Shown here: positions 1 through 7,054 of the stretch, in pieces
Numbering within the stretch: the first letter of the stretch is position 1
How the letters are laid out: each line of letters begins with the position of its first letter
Assembly (NCBI GenBank): GCA_910576865.1
Contig: CAJTKE010000006.1
Span: 62,001 to 126,000 of the forward strand
Direction of reading: 5' to 3'
DNA from: an uncultured Oscillibacter sp.
GTDB lineage: Bacteria; Bacillota; Clostridia; Oscillospirales; Oscillospiraceae
Length of the DNA stretch: 64,000 nt
Program-made: the position numbers and the translations under genes
The notes under the pieces: generated by a model
What the model was told of the DNA's origin: nothing
The model's database searches: none
The model's input: the letters and a program-made list of their open reading frames with translations, nothing else

Positions 1-2
1 CG

Positions 3-554
3 GCGGCCCCGGCAAGGCCGGAGGATGAGGCGCTGGCCAAGGACATCGCCCCGGCGCTGGAGGCCGTAGAGCAGCCGGACTGGCAGATCGTCAGCATTGA
101 CCTGGAGTCCTTCGGCCTCACCACAAAATCCGACGACGAGCGGTTCATGTATATCATGGGCCACACGGACACGGTCCCCCTGGACCAGCTCATCGTCTTC
201 GACCTGTGGGGCGACGCGCTGACGGAGGGCTCCAGCGAGGAGCTCCGCAGCCGCTTCCTGGAAGCGCCGGACACGGTGCTGGCCTATCTGGTTCTCATGG
301 GGGACCAGCGGGTGGACTACTGGGACCAGCCCCTGGCGGCGGATAAGATCTGCAACAGCATCGCCACCGCCGACGCCGCCTGGCACGGCGGCTCGGAGGA
401 GTTCGCCGCGACCCTGGCCTCCTGCCGGGAGCGCTATCCCTCCGGCAGAATCGCGGAGCTTCTGGACGTGATGGAGCGGGAGCACGCCGCGTCCATGGAG
501 CGGCAGCAAGCGGTAATAGAGGCGTATCAAGAGCACTTAAAAGCGCAACAATGA
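3..554 (+). CDS. Unknown protein, 5' end outside the window
   Basis: The reading frame is open from the first bases of the window to the TGA at 552-554, so this is the C-terminal 183 codons of a longer gene. An ATG at 147 is internal and has no clear ribosome binding site. The protein is acidic and mostly helical in character, with no signal peptide or membrane segment and no motif I recognise. The stop codon lies at the foot of a 16-bp hairpin that probably ends the transcript. Codon use matches the GC-rich neighbours, so it is likely a real gene, but no function can be assigned. Confidence 0.6.
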   Translation, partial: AAPARPEDEALAKDIAPALEAVEQPDWQIVSIDLESFGLTTKSDDERFMYIMGHTDTVPLDQLIVFDLWGDALTEGSSEELRSRFLEAPDTVLAYLVLMGDQRVDYWDQPLAADKICNSIATADAAWHGGSEEFAATLASCRERYPSGRIAELLDVMEREHAASMERQQAVIEAYQEHLKAQQ

Positions 555-595
555 GACAGCGCCCCGGAGAGGGAAGACCCTCCGGGGCGCTGTCT
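554..595. terminator. Bidirectional hairpin terminator
   Basis: A perfect 16-bp inverted repeat (554-569 with 580-595, loop 10 nt) lies between the ends of two convergent genes. It has no long T-run on either side, but its position suits a shared terminator. Confidence 0.6.
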
Positions 596-612
596 GCGTA
601 CCGCTTCCGAAT

Positions 613-1032
613 CTAGTGTCCTTTCCGCTTCTCCCGCCGCTTCTCCTGACGGAGGGCGAACTTCCGCGCCTCCTCCGCCTCCCGTTCCTGGCGGGTCCGG
701 CGGGCCCGGGCGGCCTTGCCCTCCTCCCGCTGGAGGGCCAGAGCCTGCTGGGCCCTGGTGCCCGGGGCGGAGGGCTGAACAGCCCTTCGGGCCTCCCGGC
801 GGGCGCGTTTGGGGTTGAGCTTCCGCTCCGGCGGCGGCTCCATGGCGACGGGCGGGCTGAATTTCAACTGCCGCCAGTTCTCCAGCAGGAAGGCGTAGAC
901 CTCCTGGTCCCCCGGCTCGGCCCCGAAGGGGAGCTTGCAGGCCTCGCAGGTCCCGCCGCCGAAGCGCTCGTAGAGGAGGACCCAGAAGGGGTCCTCAAAG
1001 CGGACGGTGAGTTTTGCGTATCCGGTTTCCAT
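613..1032 (-). CDS. yjdF: YjdF family protein (DUF2992)
   Basis: This 139-aa protein has the YjdF/DUF2992 hallmarks. An N-terminal beta-rich part reads KLTVRFEDPFWVLLYER, then a FGAEPGDQEVY.F motif and a KFSPPV motif, followed by a long Arg/Lys/Glu-rich tail (residues about 75-139) typical of the family. I place the start at the ATG ending at 1032 because AAGGAGG sits 8 nt upstream on the minus strand; an earlier in-frame ATG (1074) lies inside the leader. The function of YjdF proteins is not established. The gene sits behind a yjdF-type riboswitch (1061-1160) with its own promoter, so it is probably induced by azaaromatic-type ligands, as proposed for that RNA class. Confidence 0.85.
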   Translation of the reverse strand: METGYAKLTVRFEDPFWVLLYERFGGGTCEACKLPFGAEPGDQEVYAFLLENWRQLKFSPPVAMEPPPERKLNPKRARREARRAVQPSAPGTRAQQALALQREEGKAARARRTRQEREAEEARKFALRQEKRREKRKGH

Positions 1033-1060
1033 ACGCGGTTCCTCCTTTTCGTGTCTCTCA

Positions 1061-1160
1061 CGGAGAACGGACAACCAAGGAGGCAGGCTACTGATACCCC
1101 GGCGCGGGGACCGGGATACGCCCGGACTACCGACCGGGCCGTGTTTTTATCTCCGCAGGT
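1061..1160 (-). promoter_or_regulatory. yjdF-type (azaaromatic) riboswitch
   Basis: The leader RNA begins just after the -10 box. A closing helix pairs CGGAGA (1155-1150) with TCTCCG (1066-1061). Inside are a CCCGG/CCGGG hairpin with a TCGGTAGT loop, a GTATCCCGG...CCGGGGTAT hairpin, and the single-stranded tracts ATAAAAACAC, CAGTAGCCTGCC and GTTGTCCGTTCTCC. From memory these match the yjdF motif consensus. Gene context (DUF2992 immediately downstream) supports this. A covariance-model search would settle it. Confidence 0.8.
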
Positions 1161-1162
1161 TC

Positions 1163-1191
1163 ACTATAGCGGAAAGGCGGGCAGAATGCAA
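1163..1191 (-). promoter_or_regulatory. Promoter of the yjdF riboswitch/gene
   Basis: TTGCAT (1191-1186), 17-bp spacer, TATAGT (1168-1163). The predicted start falls at the first base of the riboswitch. Confidence 0.75.
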
Positions 1192-1620
1192 GGGGGCAGG
1201 AGGGGACAAAACCCGCTCCCAGCGCCAGATTAGCGGCAGCGGGGACCGGCGGACGGGCCTTGCATCAACCACCAAAACTCCCGCCCGCACCACGCCGCGG
1301 GCAGAAGACATTCGTAAAAAGCGGAGGTACCCCTTGCGCGTCCTCCGTCCTTCGTCCCCCCGCAGGGCCCATACTTTCTTTTCTCTTTTGGACCGTGCAC
1401 GGCCCGTTTTCTCTTTTCCTTCTGGAAGGAAAAGAGAAAATGGGGGGTGCAATGAACCAGCCATCGCTGATATCCATTCCTCCCCGCCCGTCAGGGCGAG
1501 TACATCTTTCAACTCTGTAAGATTTGAGAAAGAATCTGGACAGATTCCCATGGTAGAGTATCCACAATGAAAGCGGCGCACCGCCGCCGAACAAACACTT
1601 TACCTTGGAGGTAATCCGAT
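1192..1620. other. Non-coding stretch before the ABC transporter
   Basis: I see no convincing gene here; the short reading frames overlap one another on both strands and lack ribosome binding sites. It holds the 34-bp AT-rich hairpin at 1407-1440 and a 7-2-7 palindrome GAATCTG-GA-CAGATTC at 1532-1547. The palindrome lies about 75 bp before the ABC gene and could be an operator. TAGAGT at 1554-1559 is a possible -10 box without a good -35. Confidence 0.4.
1407..1440. repeat. 15-bp perfect inverted repeat, T/A-rich
   Basis: TTTTCTCTTTTCCTT, loop CTGG, then the exact complement. It looks like an orphan terminator, but no gene ends nearby, so it may be left over from a lost gene or element. Confidence 0.5.
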
Positions 1621-2310
1621 ATGACCATCCTGGAAACCAAGTCCCTGCGCAAGCACTACGGCGCCGGCGAAACGGAAGTCCGCGCCCTGGACGGCGTCGA
1701 CCTCACGGTGGAAAAAGGCGAGTTCGTCGCCGTGGTCGGCACCTCCGGCTCGGGCAAGTCCACCCTTCTCCACATGCTGGGCGGGCTGGACCGCCCGACT
1801 TCCGGCTCCGTCACCGTGGACGGAAAGGACATCTTCTCTTTGAAGGACGAGGCCCTCACCATCTTCCGCCGCCGGAAAATCGGCTTCGTCTTCCAGAACT
1901 ACAACCTGGTCCCCGTCCTCAGCGTCTACGAGAACATCGTCCTGCCCATCCAGCTGGACGGCCAGAAGCCCGACGGGCCCTACGTGGACCAGATCATCGA
2001 GACCCTGGGCCTGGAAAAGAAGCTCCGGAACCTCCCCAACAACCTCTCCGGCGGACAGCAGCAGCGGGTGGCCATCGCCCGGGCCCTGGCGGCCAAGCCC
2101 GCCATCATCCTGGCCGACGAGCCCACGGGAAACCTGGACTCCAAGACCAGCCAGGATGTCATGGCTCTCCTGAAAATCACCAGCGAAAAGTTCGCCCAGA
2201 CCATCGTCATGATCACCCACAACGAGGAAATCGCCCAAATGGCGGACCGCATCATCCACATCGAGGACGGGAAAATCCGCTCCTCCCGGACCACCGGGGA
2301 GGAGGCGTAA
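1621..2310 (+). CDS. ABC transporter ATP-binding protein (MacB/LolD/BceA type)
   Basis: This 229-aa ATPase has all the usual motifs: Walker A GTSGSGKST (residues about 40-48), Q-loop FVFQNYNLVP, signature LSGGQQQRVAIARAL, Walker B IILADEPTGNLDS, and the switch His in MITHNEE. Its length and the EPTGNLDS sequence place it with the MacB/LolD/BceA ATPases, which drive FtsX-like permeases rather than ordinary importers. Its ATG follows GGAGG by 8 nt. The permease gene starts 2 bp after its stop, so the two form one operon. The substrate is unknown; antimicrobial peptide resistance or lipoprotein/peptide export are the family's usual roles. No two-component system lies beside it. Confidence 0.9.
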   Translation: MTILETKSLRKHYGAGETEVRALDGVDLTVEKGEFVAVVGTSGSGKSTLLHMLGGLDRPTSGSVTVDGKDIFSLKDEALTIFRRRKIGFVFQNYNLVPVLSVYENIVLPIQLDGQKPDGPYVDQIIETLGLEKKLRNLPNNLSGGQQQRVAIARALAAKPAIILADEPTGNLDSKTSQDVMALLKITSEKFAQTIVMITHNEEIAQMADRIIHIEDGKIRSSRTTGEEA

Positions 2311-2312
2311 CC

Positions 2313-4991
2313 ATGCTCCATGTCGCCAACAAGGGCTGCATCCGCCGCCTGGGGTTCCGCTCCATGCGGGCCGCTCAGACCCGGAACATCGTGGCGGTTC
2401 TCGCCATCGCCCTGACCACCGTGCTGTTTACGTCCCTCTTCACCATCGCTTCCTCCATCAACTACTCCTTCCAGCAGGAGAACTTCCGCCAGGCGGGGGG
2501 CGACTGCCACGGCAGCATCAAGGACATCACCTGGGAGCAGGTGGAGGAGCTCCGCACCGACCCCCTCATCAAGGAGGGCTCCGCCCGGCTGTTCCTGGGC
2601 ATGCCCAGCGAGGTCCCCTTCAACAAGTCCCACGTGGAAGTCAGCTATATGGAACCCGCAGGCGCGCCTCATCAGTTCTGTGAGCCCACGGTAGGCACTC
2701 TGCCCCGGGAGGGCACCGACGAGGCCGCCACGGACACCCACGTCCTGGCCCTGCTGGGCGTGAAGCCGGAGATCGGGGCCAAGTTCACCCTGACCTTCAA
2801 CATTGACGACCAGACGACGAACCCGATTCCCGTCACCCGGACCTTCACCCTCTCGGGCTGGTGGGAGTACGACAGCGCCGTGGTGGCCAACCACGTCCTG
2901 GTGCCCCGGTCCGCCGCCGAGGAGATCGCGGCCCTAAGCAGCGGGGACCCCTATTCCATAACCGGAAAGTGGACCCTGAACGTGATGCTGGACAACGCCA
3001 TGAGCATCGAAGAAGACATCAATCAGGTCCTGGAAAACCACGGCTACCAGGGGGAGGACCCCCAGGGGGACAACTACCTGCGTACCGGCGTCAACTGGGG
3101 CTACTCCGGGGCCCAGCTCTCCAACAGCTTCGATATCACCACCCTGCTTGCCATTGTGGTTTTGCTGTTGCTGATTATTTTCACAGGCTACCTCATTATC
3201 TATAATGTCTTCCAGATCTCCGTCACCAACGACATCCGGTTTTACGGCCTGCTGAAAACCATCGGCACCACCGGGCGGCAGCTCAAGCGCATCGTCCGCC
3301 AGCAGGCCCTGCTGCTGAGCCTCATCGGCATCCCCTTCGGCCTCCTGCTGGGCTTTGTCATCGGCAATCAGCTCACCCCCGTTATCATGGCCCAGCTGAG
3401 CTATAAGAACACCTTTGTATCTTTCAATCCCCTGATCTTCATCGGCGCGGCCCTGTTCTCCCTGCTGACGGTGTTCCTCTCCTGCGCCCGGCCCGGGCGG
3501 ATGGCGGCGAAGGTTTCCCCGGTGGAGGCGGTCCGCTATACCGAGGGCGGGACCCCCAAAAAGCCCGGCAAACGTGAGAGGACCCGCAAGGCCCAGGGCG
3601 GCGCGTCCCTGCCGAAAATGGCCTGGGCCAACCTGGGGCGCAGCAAGGGCAAGACCATCGTGACGGTTATCTCCCTGACCCTGGCGGTGGTGCTGGCCAC
3701 CATGACTTACACCTTCTCCATTGGCTTCGACATGATGAAGTACCTGCAAAACAAGGCGGACGTGGACTTCATCCTGGGGGACGCGGCCTACTTCCGGAGC
3801 GACTTCCGCTCCGCCGACGAGGAGGTCCCGGAGGCTGTCATTTCCGACGTTGCCGCCCAGGGCGGAATCGAGGAAAACGGCCGGATCTACGGCAACGTCT
3901 CCGACATCGAGGAGTTCGTCACCGAGGAGTGGTTCCGGGGCGTCTGGAGCAAGTGGAACCCGCCGGAGGTTCTGGACCAGCAAATAAAATTCAAGGAGCG
4001 GACGGACGACGGCCTCCTGGCGGACCGGGTGCAGCTCTACGGCATGGAGGACTTCCCTCTCAGCCTGCTGGACGTGCTGGAGGGGGACCTGGCCCCCCTG
4101 TCGGACCCCAGCCAGAAGGCCATCGCCGCCGTCTACCTGACGGACGACTATGACGCCACCATCTTCGGCTCCAACTGGGCCAAGCTGGGGGACAAGGTGA
4201 CCCTGCGCTATGTCACGGAGCGGGAATACTTCTATATGGACAACGGGGAAATCATTGAGGACACCGACAACACGGACCCCAACCGGAACTGGACCAGCCG
4301 GGCCGTCGCTTACGAGGATATCGAGTACACCGTCTGCGCCCTGGTGCAGGTGCCCGGCTCCATCAACTACCGCTACTACGGCGCGGACCAGTTTGTCATG
4401 GGCGCGGAGCGCTTCAAGCAAGACACCGGCACCGACAGCGTCATGACCTATATTTTCAACACCACCGACGAGGCGGAGGCGGACATGGAGTCCTTCCTGG
4501 CGGAGTACACCGAGAGCGTCCAGCCCCTCTATGACTACGAGAGCCGGGCCACGTATGTTGCCGAGTTCGAGGGCTTCCGGAGCATGTTCATGACCATGGG
4601 CGGGGCCCTGAGCCTCATCATCGGCTTGGTGGGCGTGCTGAACTTCGTCAACGCCGTCCTGACGGGCATCCTGACCCGGAAACGGGAGCTGGCGGTCCTC
4701 CAGTCCGTGGGCATGACGGGGAAGCAGCTCAAAACCATGCTGGTGTACGAGGGGCTGTACTACACCCTCCTGGCCCTGGCCGTCTCCCTGGTGATGACGG
4801 TGATCCTGGGCCCCCTGCTGGGGAACGTCCTGGGGGATATCTTCTGGTTCTTCTCCTACCGGCTCACCGTCGCGCCCATCCTGGTGATTCTGCCTATTTT
4901 CCTGGCCCTGGGGGCCCTGGTGCCCCTGTGGACCTATCGCTCCGTGTCGAAACGGACCATTGTGGAGCGCCTGCGGGAGGCGGAGGCGTGA
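2313..4991 (+). CDS. FtsX-like ABC transporter permease
   Basis: An 892-aa membrane protein with the two-FtsX-domain layout. There is an N-terminal membrane helix (residues about 27-49), an extracytoplasmic region, then a three-helix FtsX block (about 280-420). After a basic linker come a second helix (about 450-475), a large extracytoplasmic domain, and a final three-helix FtsX block (about 755-880). The ATG lies 2 bp after the ATPase stop, within reach of GGAGGAGG at the 3' end of that gene. The size fits the large permeases of peptide-resistance or macrolide-type exporters in Firmicutes. The partner ATPase is directly upstream, and a hairpin terminator follows the stop. Substrate cannot be told from sequence. 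Confidence 0.88.
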   Translation: MLHVANKGCIRRLGFRSMRAAQTRNIVAVLAIALTTVLFTSLFTIASSINYSFQQENFRQAGGDCHGSIKDITWEQVEELRTDPLIKEGSARLFLGMPSEVPFNKSHVEVSYMEPAGAPHQFCEPTVGTLPREGTDEAATDTHVLALLGVKPEIGAKFTLTFNIDDQTTNPIPVTRTFTLSGWWEYDSAVVANHVLVPRSAAEEIAALSSGDPYSITGKWTLNVMLDNAMSIEEDINQVLENHGYQGEDPQGDNYLRTGVNWGYSGAQLSNSFDITTLLAIVVLLLLIIFTGYLIIYNVFQISVTNDIRFYGLLKTIGTTGRQLKRIVRQQALLLSLIGIPFGLLLGFVIGNQLTPVIMAQLSYKNTFVSFNPLIFIGAALFSLLTVFLSCARPGRMAAKVSPVEAVRYTEGGTPKKPGKRERTRKAQGGASLPKMAWANLGRSKGKTIVTVISLTLAVVLATMTYTFSIGFDMMKYLQNKADVDFILGDAAYFRSDFRSADEEVPEAVISDVAAQGGIEENGRIYGNVSDIEEFVTEEWFRGVWSKWNPPEVLDQQIKFKERTDDGLLADRVQLYGMEDFPLSLLDVLEGDLAPLSDPSQKAIAAVYLTDDYDATIFGSNWAKLGDKVTLRYVTEREYFYMDNGEIIEDTDNTDPNRNWTSRAVAYEDIEYTVCALVQVPGSINYRYYGADQFVMGAERFKQDTGTDSVMTYIFNTTDEAEADMESFLAEYTESVQPLYDYESRATYVAEFEGFRSMFMTMGGALSLIIGLVGVLNFVNAVLTGILTRKRELAVLQSVGMTGKQLKTMLVYEGLYYTLLALAVSLVMTVILGPLLGNVLGDIFWFFSYRLTVAPILVILPIFLALGALVPLWTYRSVSKRTIVERLREAEA

Positions 4992-5013
4992 ACGCGCGAT
5001 TTCAAACAGCCTG

Positions 5014-5041
5014 GGGACCCGCCGGGAGGCGGGTCCCTCTT
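5014..5041 (+). terminator. Terminator of the ABC transporter operon
   Basis: A perfect 10-bp GC-rich stem (GGGACCCGCC / GGCGGGTCCC, loop GGGA) followed by TCTT, 22 bp after the permease stop. Confidence 0.8.
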
Positions 5042-5051
5042 CAACTGACAA

Positions 5052-5061
5052 GACACCTGTC
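5052..5061. promoter_or_regulatory. GACA-CC-TGTC palindrome upstream of pncB (candidate operator)
   Basis: GACACCTGTC lies 44 bp upstream of the pncB -35 box, and a second palindrome AATTTC-GGA-GAAATT lies at 5075-5089. NAD-biosynthesis genes of Firmicutes are often controlled by NiaR, which binds short palindromes; I cannot confirm that this matches its consensus. Confidence 0.3.
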
Positions 5062-5104
5062 AAATTTCCTATCCAATTTCGGAGAAATTTCCCCAAAAAA
5101 GAGA

Positions 5105-5133
5105 TTGCATTTCCGGGCCGCTTTCCTTATAAT
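5105..5133 (+). promoter_or_regulatory. Promoter of pncB
   Basis: TTGCAT (5105-5110), 17-bp spacer, perfect TATAAT (5128-5133), 35 bp before the start codon. Confidence 0.8.
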
Positions 5134-5167
5134 CAAGGGAACAACAAGAGAAGAGGGTGTTCCCACC

Positions 5168-6616
5168 ATGCGCACCGAACAAAAGCTGAACATGACCATG
5201 CTCTGTGACTTCTACGAGCTGACCATGGGCAACGGCTACTTCCAGACAGGCTTCCAGGACCGGATGACCTATTTCGACGTGTTCTTCCGGGACGTGCCGG
5301 ACAAAGGGGGCTTTGCCATCTGCGCGGGCCTGGACCAGCTCATCGAGTATATCCTGGACCTGCACTTCGACGAGGAGGACATCGCATACCTCCGGAGCCG
5401 GAAGCTGTTCTCTGAGGACTTCCTGGCTTATCTGAGGGACTTCCGCTTCACCGGGGACATCTGGGCCATCCCCGAGGGAACGCCCATCTTCCCCCAGGAG
5501 CCCGTGGTCACCGTCCGGGCCCCGGCCATCCAGGCCCAGCTCATCGAGACCTTCACCCTGCTTGCCATCAACCACCAGAGCCTCATCGCCACCAAGGCCA
5601 ACCGCATCGTCCGGGCGGCCCGGGGGCGGACGGTGCTGGAGTTCGGCTCCCGCCGGGCCCAGGGCACCGACGGGGCCATCACCGGGGCCCGGGCGGCCTA
5701 CATCGGCGGCTGCGCCGGGACGGCCTGCACCATCTCCGACCAGCTCTACGGCGTCCCCGCCGGGGGCACCATGGCCCACGCCTGGGTCCAGATGTTCGAT
5801 ACCCAGTACGAGGCCTTCGAGGCCTACTGCAAGCTCTATCCCAACAACGCCACCCTCCTGGTGGATACCTACAACACCCTGAAGTCCGGCGTGCCCGACG
5901 CCATCCGGGCCTTCGACGCGGTGCTCAAGCCCCTGGGGATTAAAAAATGCGGCATCCGCCTGGACTCCGGGGACATCGCCTACCTGACCCAGAAGGCCAG
6001 GCGTATGCTGGACGACGCGGGCTGGACGGAGTGCCAGATTTCCGCCTCCAACTCCCTGGACGAGTACATCATCCGGGACCTGCTGATTCAGGGGGCCCGG
6101 ATCGACATGTTCGGTGTGGGCGAGCGGATGATCACCGCCAGCAGCCAGCCGGTCTTCGGCGGGGTGTACAAGCTGGTGGCTGCGGAGGACGGAGCGGGGA
6201 ACGTGGTTCCCAAGATCAAGGTCAGCGAAAACGTGGACAAGATCACCAACCCCCACTTCAAGAAGGTCTGGCGCATTTTTGACAAGGCTACCGGAAAGGC
6301 GGAGGCGGACTATATCACCGTCTGGGACGAGACCGTGGACGAGAACCGGAGCCTGGAGCTCTTCGACCCCCGGGCCACCTGGAAGCGGAAGACCTACACC
6401 AGCTTCACCGTGAAGCCCCTCCAGGTCCCCATCTTCCAGGGGGGAAAGCTGGTCTATGAGCGCCCCGGCCTCCGGGAGGTCCAGGCGTACTGCCAGGAGC
6501 AGGTGGAGACCCTCTGGGACGAGGTGAAGCGGTTTGAGAACCCCCACCGGTACTACGTGGACCTCAGCCAGAAGCTGTGGGACATCAAGCAGGGCCTCCT
6601 GCGGCAGAGCGAGTGA
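5168..6616 (+). CDS. pncB: Nicotinate phosphoribosyltransferase
   Basis: A 482-aa enzyme of NAD salvage. It condenses nicotinate with PRPP, with ATP, to nicotinate mononucleotide. Recognisable stretches are MTMLCDFYELTMGNGYF at the N-terminus, the phosphoribosyl-transferase signature EFGSRRAQGTDGA (about 158-170), MAHAWVQMF, IRLDSGDIAYL, SASNSLDEYII and FGVGERMITA. Length and motif order fit the Gram-positive PncB subgroup. The reading frame stays open for 240 bp upstream, but the ATG at 5168 is chosen because it lies after a perfect promoter and an AGAGGG binding site. It is transcribed alone. Possible NiaR-type palindromes lie upstream. Confidence 0.93.
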   Translation: MRTEQKLNMTMLCDFYELTMGNGYFQTGFQDRMTYFDVFFRDVPDKGGFAICAGLDQLIEYILDLHFDEEDIAYLRSRKLFSEDFLAYLRDFRFTGDIWAIPEGTPIFPQEPVVTVRAPAIQAQLIETFTLLAINHQSLIATKANRIVRAARGRTVLEFGSRRAQGTDGAITGARAAYIGGCAGTACTISDQLYGVPAGGTMAHAWVQMFDTQYEAFEAYCKLYPNNATLLVDTYNTLKSGVPDAIRAFDAVLKPLGIKKCGIRLDSGDIAYLTQKARRMLDDAGWTECQISASNSLDEYIIRDLLIQGARIDMFGVGERMITASSQPVFGGVYKLVAAEDGAGNVVPKIKVSENVDKITNPHFKKVWRIFDKATGKAEADYITVWDETVDENRSLELFDPRATWKRKTYTSFTVKPLQVPIFQGGKLVYERPGLREVQAYCQEQVETLWDEVKRFENPHRYYVDLSQKLWDIKQGLLRQSE

Positions 6617-6631
6617 GTTTTAAAATCCCCC

Positions 6632-6661
6632 TTGCATATCACAGGGCGGATGTGCTATAAT
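6632..6661 (+). promoter_or_regulatory. Promoter facing the small-peptide gene (possible antisense RNA)
   Basis: TTGCAT (6632-6637), 18-bp spacer, TATAAT (6656-6661). The transcript would start near 6668 and meet the 20-bp hairpin at 6707-6753 after about 40 nt. No gene with a ribosome binding site follows in between, and cls further on has its own promoter. Confidence 0.65.
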
Positions 6662-6706
6662 CATATCAGCCTATGGCTATGAACGAGGATTTCCATGTAC
6701 CCACGC

Positions 6707-6753
6707 AAAGAGCGGTCCCCGGAGAGGTGGTGTCTCTCCGGGGACCGCTCTTT
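6707..6753. terminator. 20-bp perfect hairpin, bidirectional terminator
   Basis: 6707-6726 pairs perfectly with 6734-6753 (loop 7 nt) and each strand ends in CTTT. It lies 3 bp beyond the stop of the minus-strand peptide gene and about 45 bp after the plus-strand promoter, so it can end both transcripts. Confidence 0.8.
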
Positions 6754-6756
6754 CGC

Positions 6757-6852
6757 TCACTGCCCCTTGCCATACTGGTCGATCCATTTGCAAACGAGGT
6801 GGGAGACCACACCTGCCGTGACGGACGCGAGGAATCGAACGAGGTATTCCAT
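6757..6852 (-). CDS. 31-aa single-pass membrane peptide (type I toxin-like)
   Basis: ATG (6852) to TGA (6757) encodes 31 residues: a short N-terminus, one hydrophobic helix (residues about 4-21, rich in V, L and A), then CKWIDQYGKGQ with a charged end. A strong GGAGGGGGTG binding site lies 8 nt upstream, and a consensus promoter sits 48 bp upstream. The hairpin at 6707-6753 closes the unit. Similar one-helix peptides with a C.W.D tail recur, as far as I remember, in Clostridia genomes without known function. With a convergent promoter behind the shared terminator, the layout resembles type I toxin-antitoxin loci of the TxpA/RatA kind. That role is inference. Confidence 0.7.
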   Translation of the reverse strand: MEYLVRFLASVTAGVVSHLVCKWIDQYGKGQ

Positions 6853-6899
6853 GTACTTCACCCCCTCCCGCTGTCGGTATGGGGTGGGACAGCGCGTCC

Positions 6900-6928
6900 A
6901 TTATACCAGCATTCGGCAAAATCCGCAA
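6900..6928 (-). promoter_or_regulatory. Promoter of the 31-aa peptide gene
   Basis: TTGCGG (6928-6923), 17-bp spacer, perfect TATAAT (6905-6900) on the minus strand. Confidence 0.75.
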
Positions 6929-6982
6929 GGCGGCGAGGAAAGACGAGCCTCCCGAATTTCATCTAATTTTAATATTTGGGTG

Positions 6983-7011
6983 TTGAAGACGGCGGCGTCT
7001 TTTTGTATAAT
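6983..7011 (+). promoter_or_regulatory. Promoter of cls
   Basis: TTGAAG (6983-6988), 17-bp spacer, TATAAT (7006-7011). Because the -10 overlaps an in-frame ATG (7011), that ATG cannot be the cls start. Confidence 0.7.
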
Positions 7012-7054
7012 GAAAAGGTCAATCGCTGAAAACGCCAGTGAGGAGGTAAAGCCT

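Noticed and set aside
1260..1594. Several overlapping short frames before the ABC operon
   Set aside because: They overlap on both strands around a hairpin, lack binding sites and have biased composition.
2934..5096. 720-codon minus-strand frame
   Set aside because: Mirror of the FtsX-like permease; composition is typical of antisense frames (H, G, V, Q rich), with no start signal.
6673..6966. Plus-strand frame starting MAMNEDFHVP after the 6632 promoter
   Set aside because: No ribosome binding site, and it runs through the terminator hairpin; the opposite strand has the better gene.
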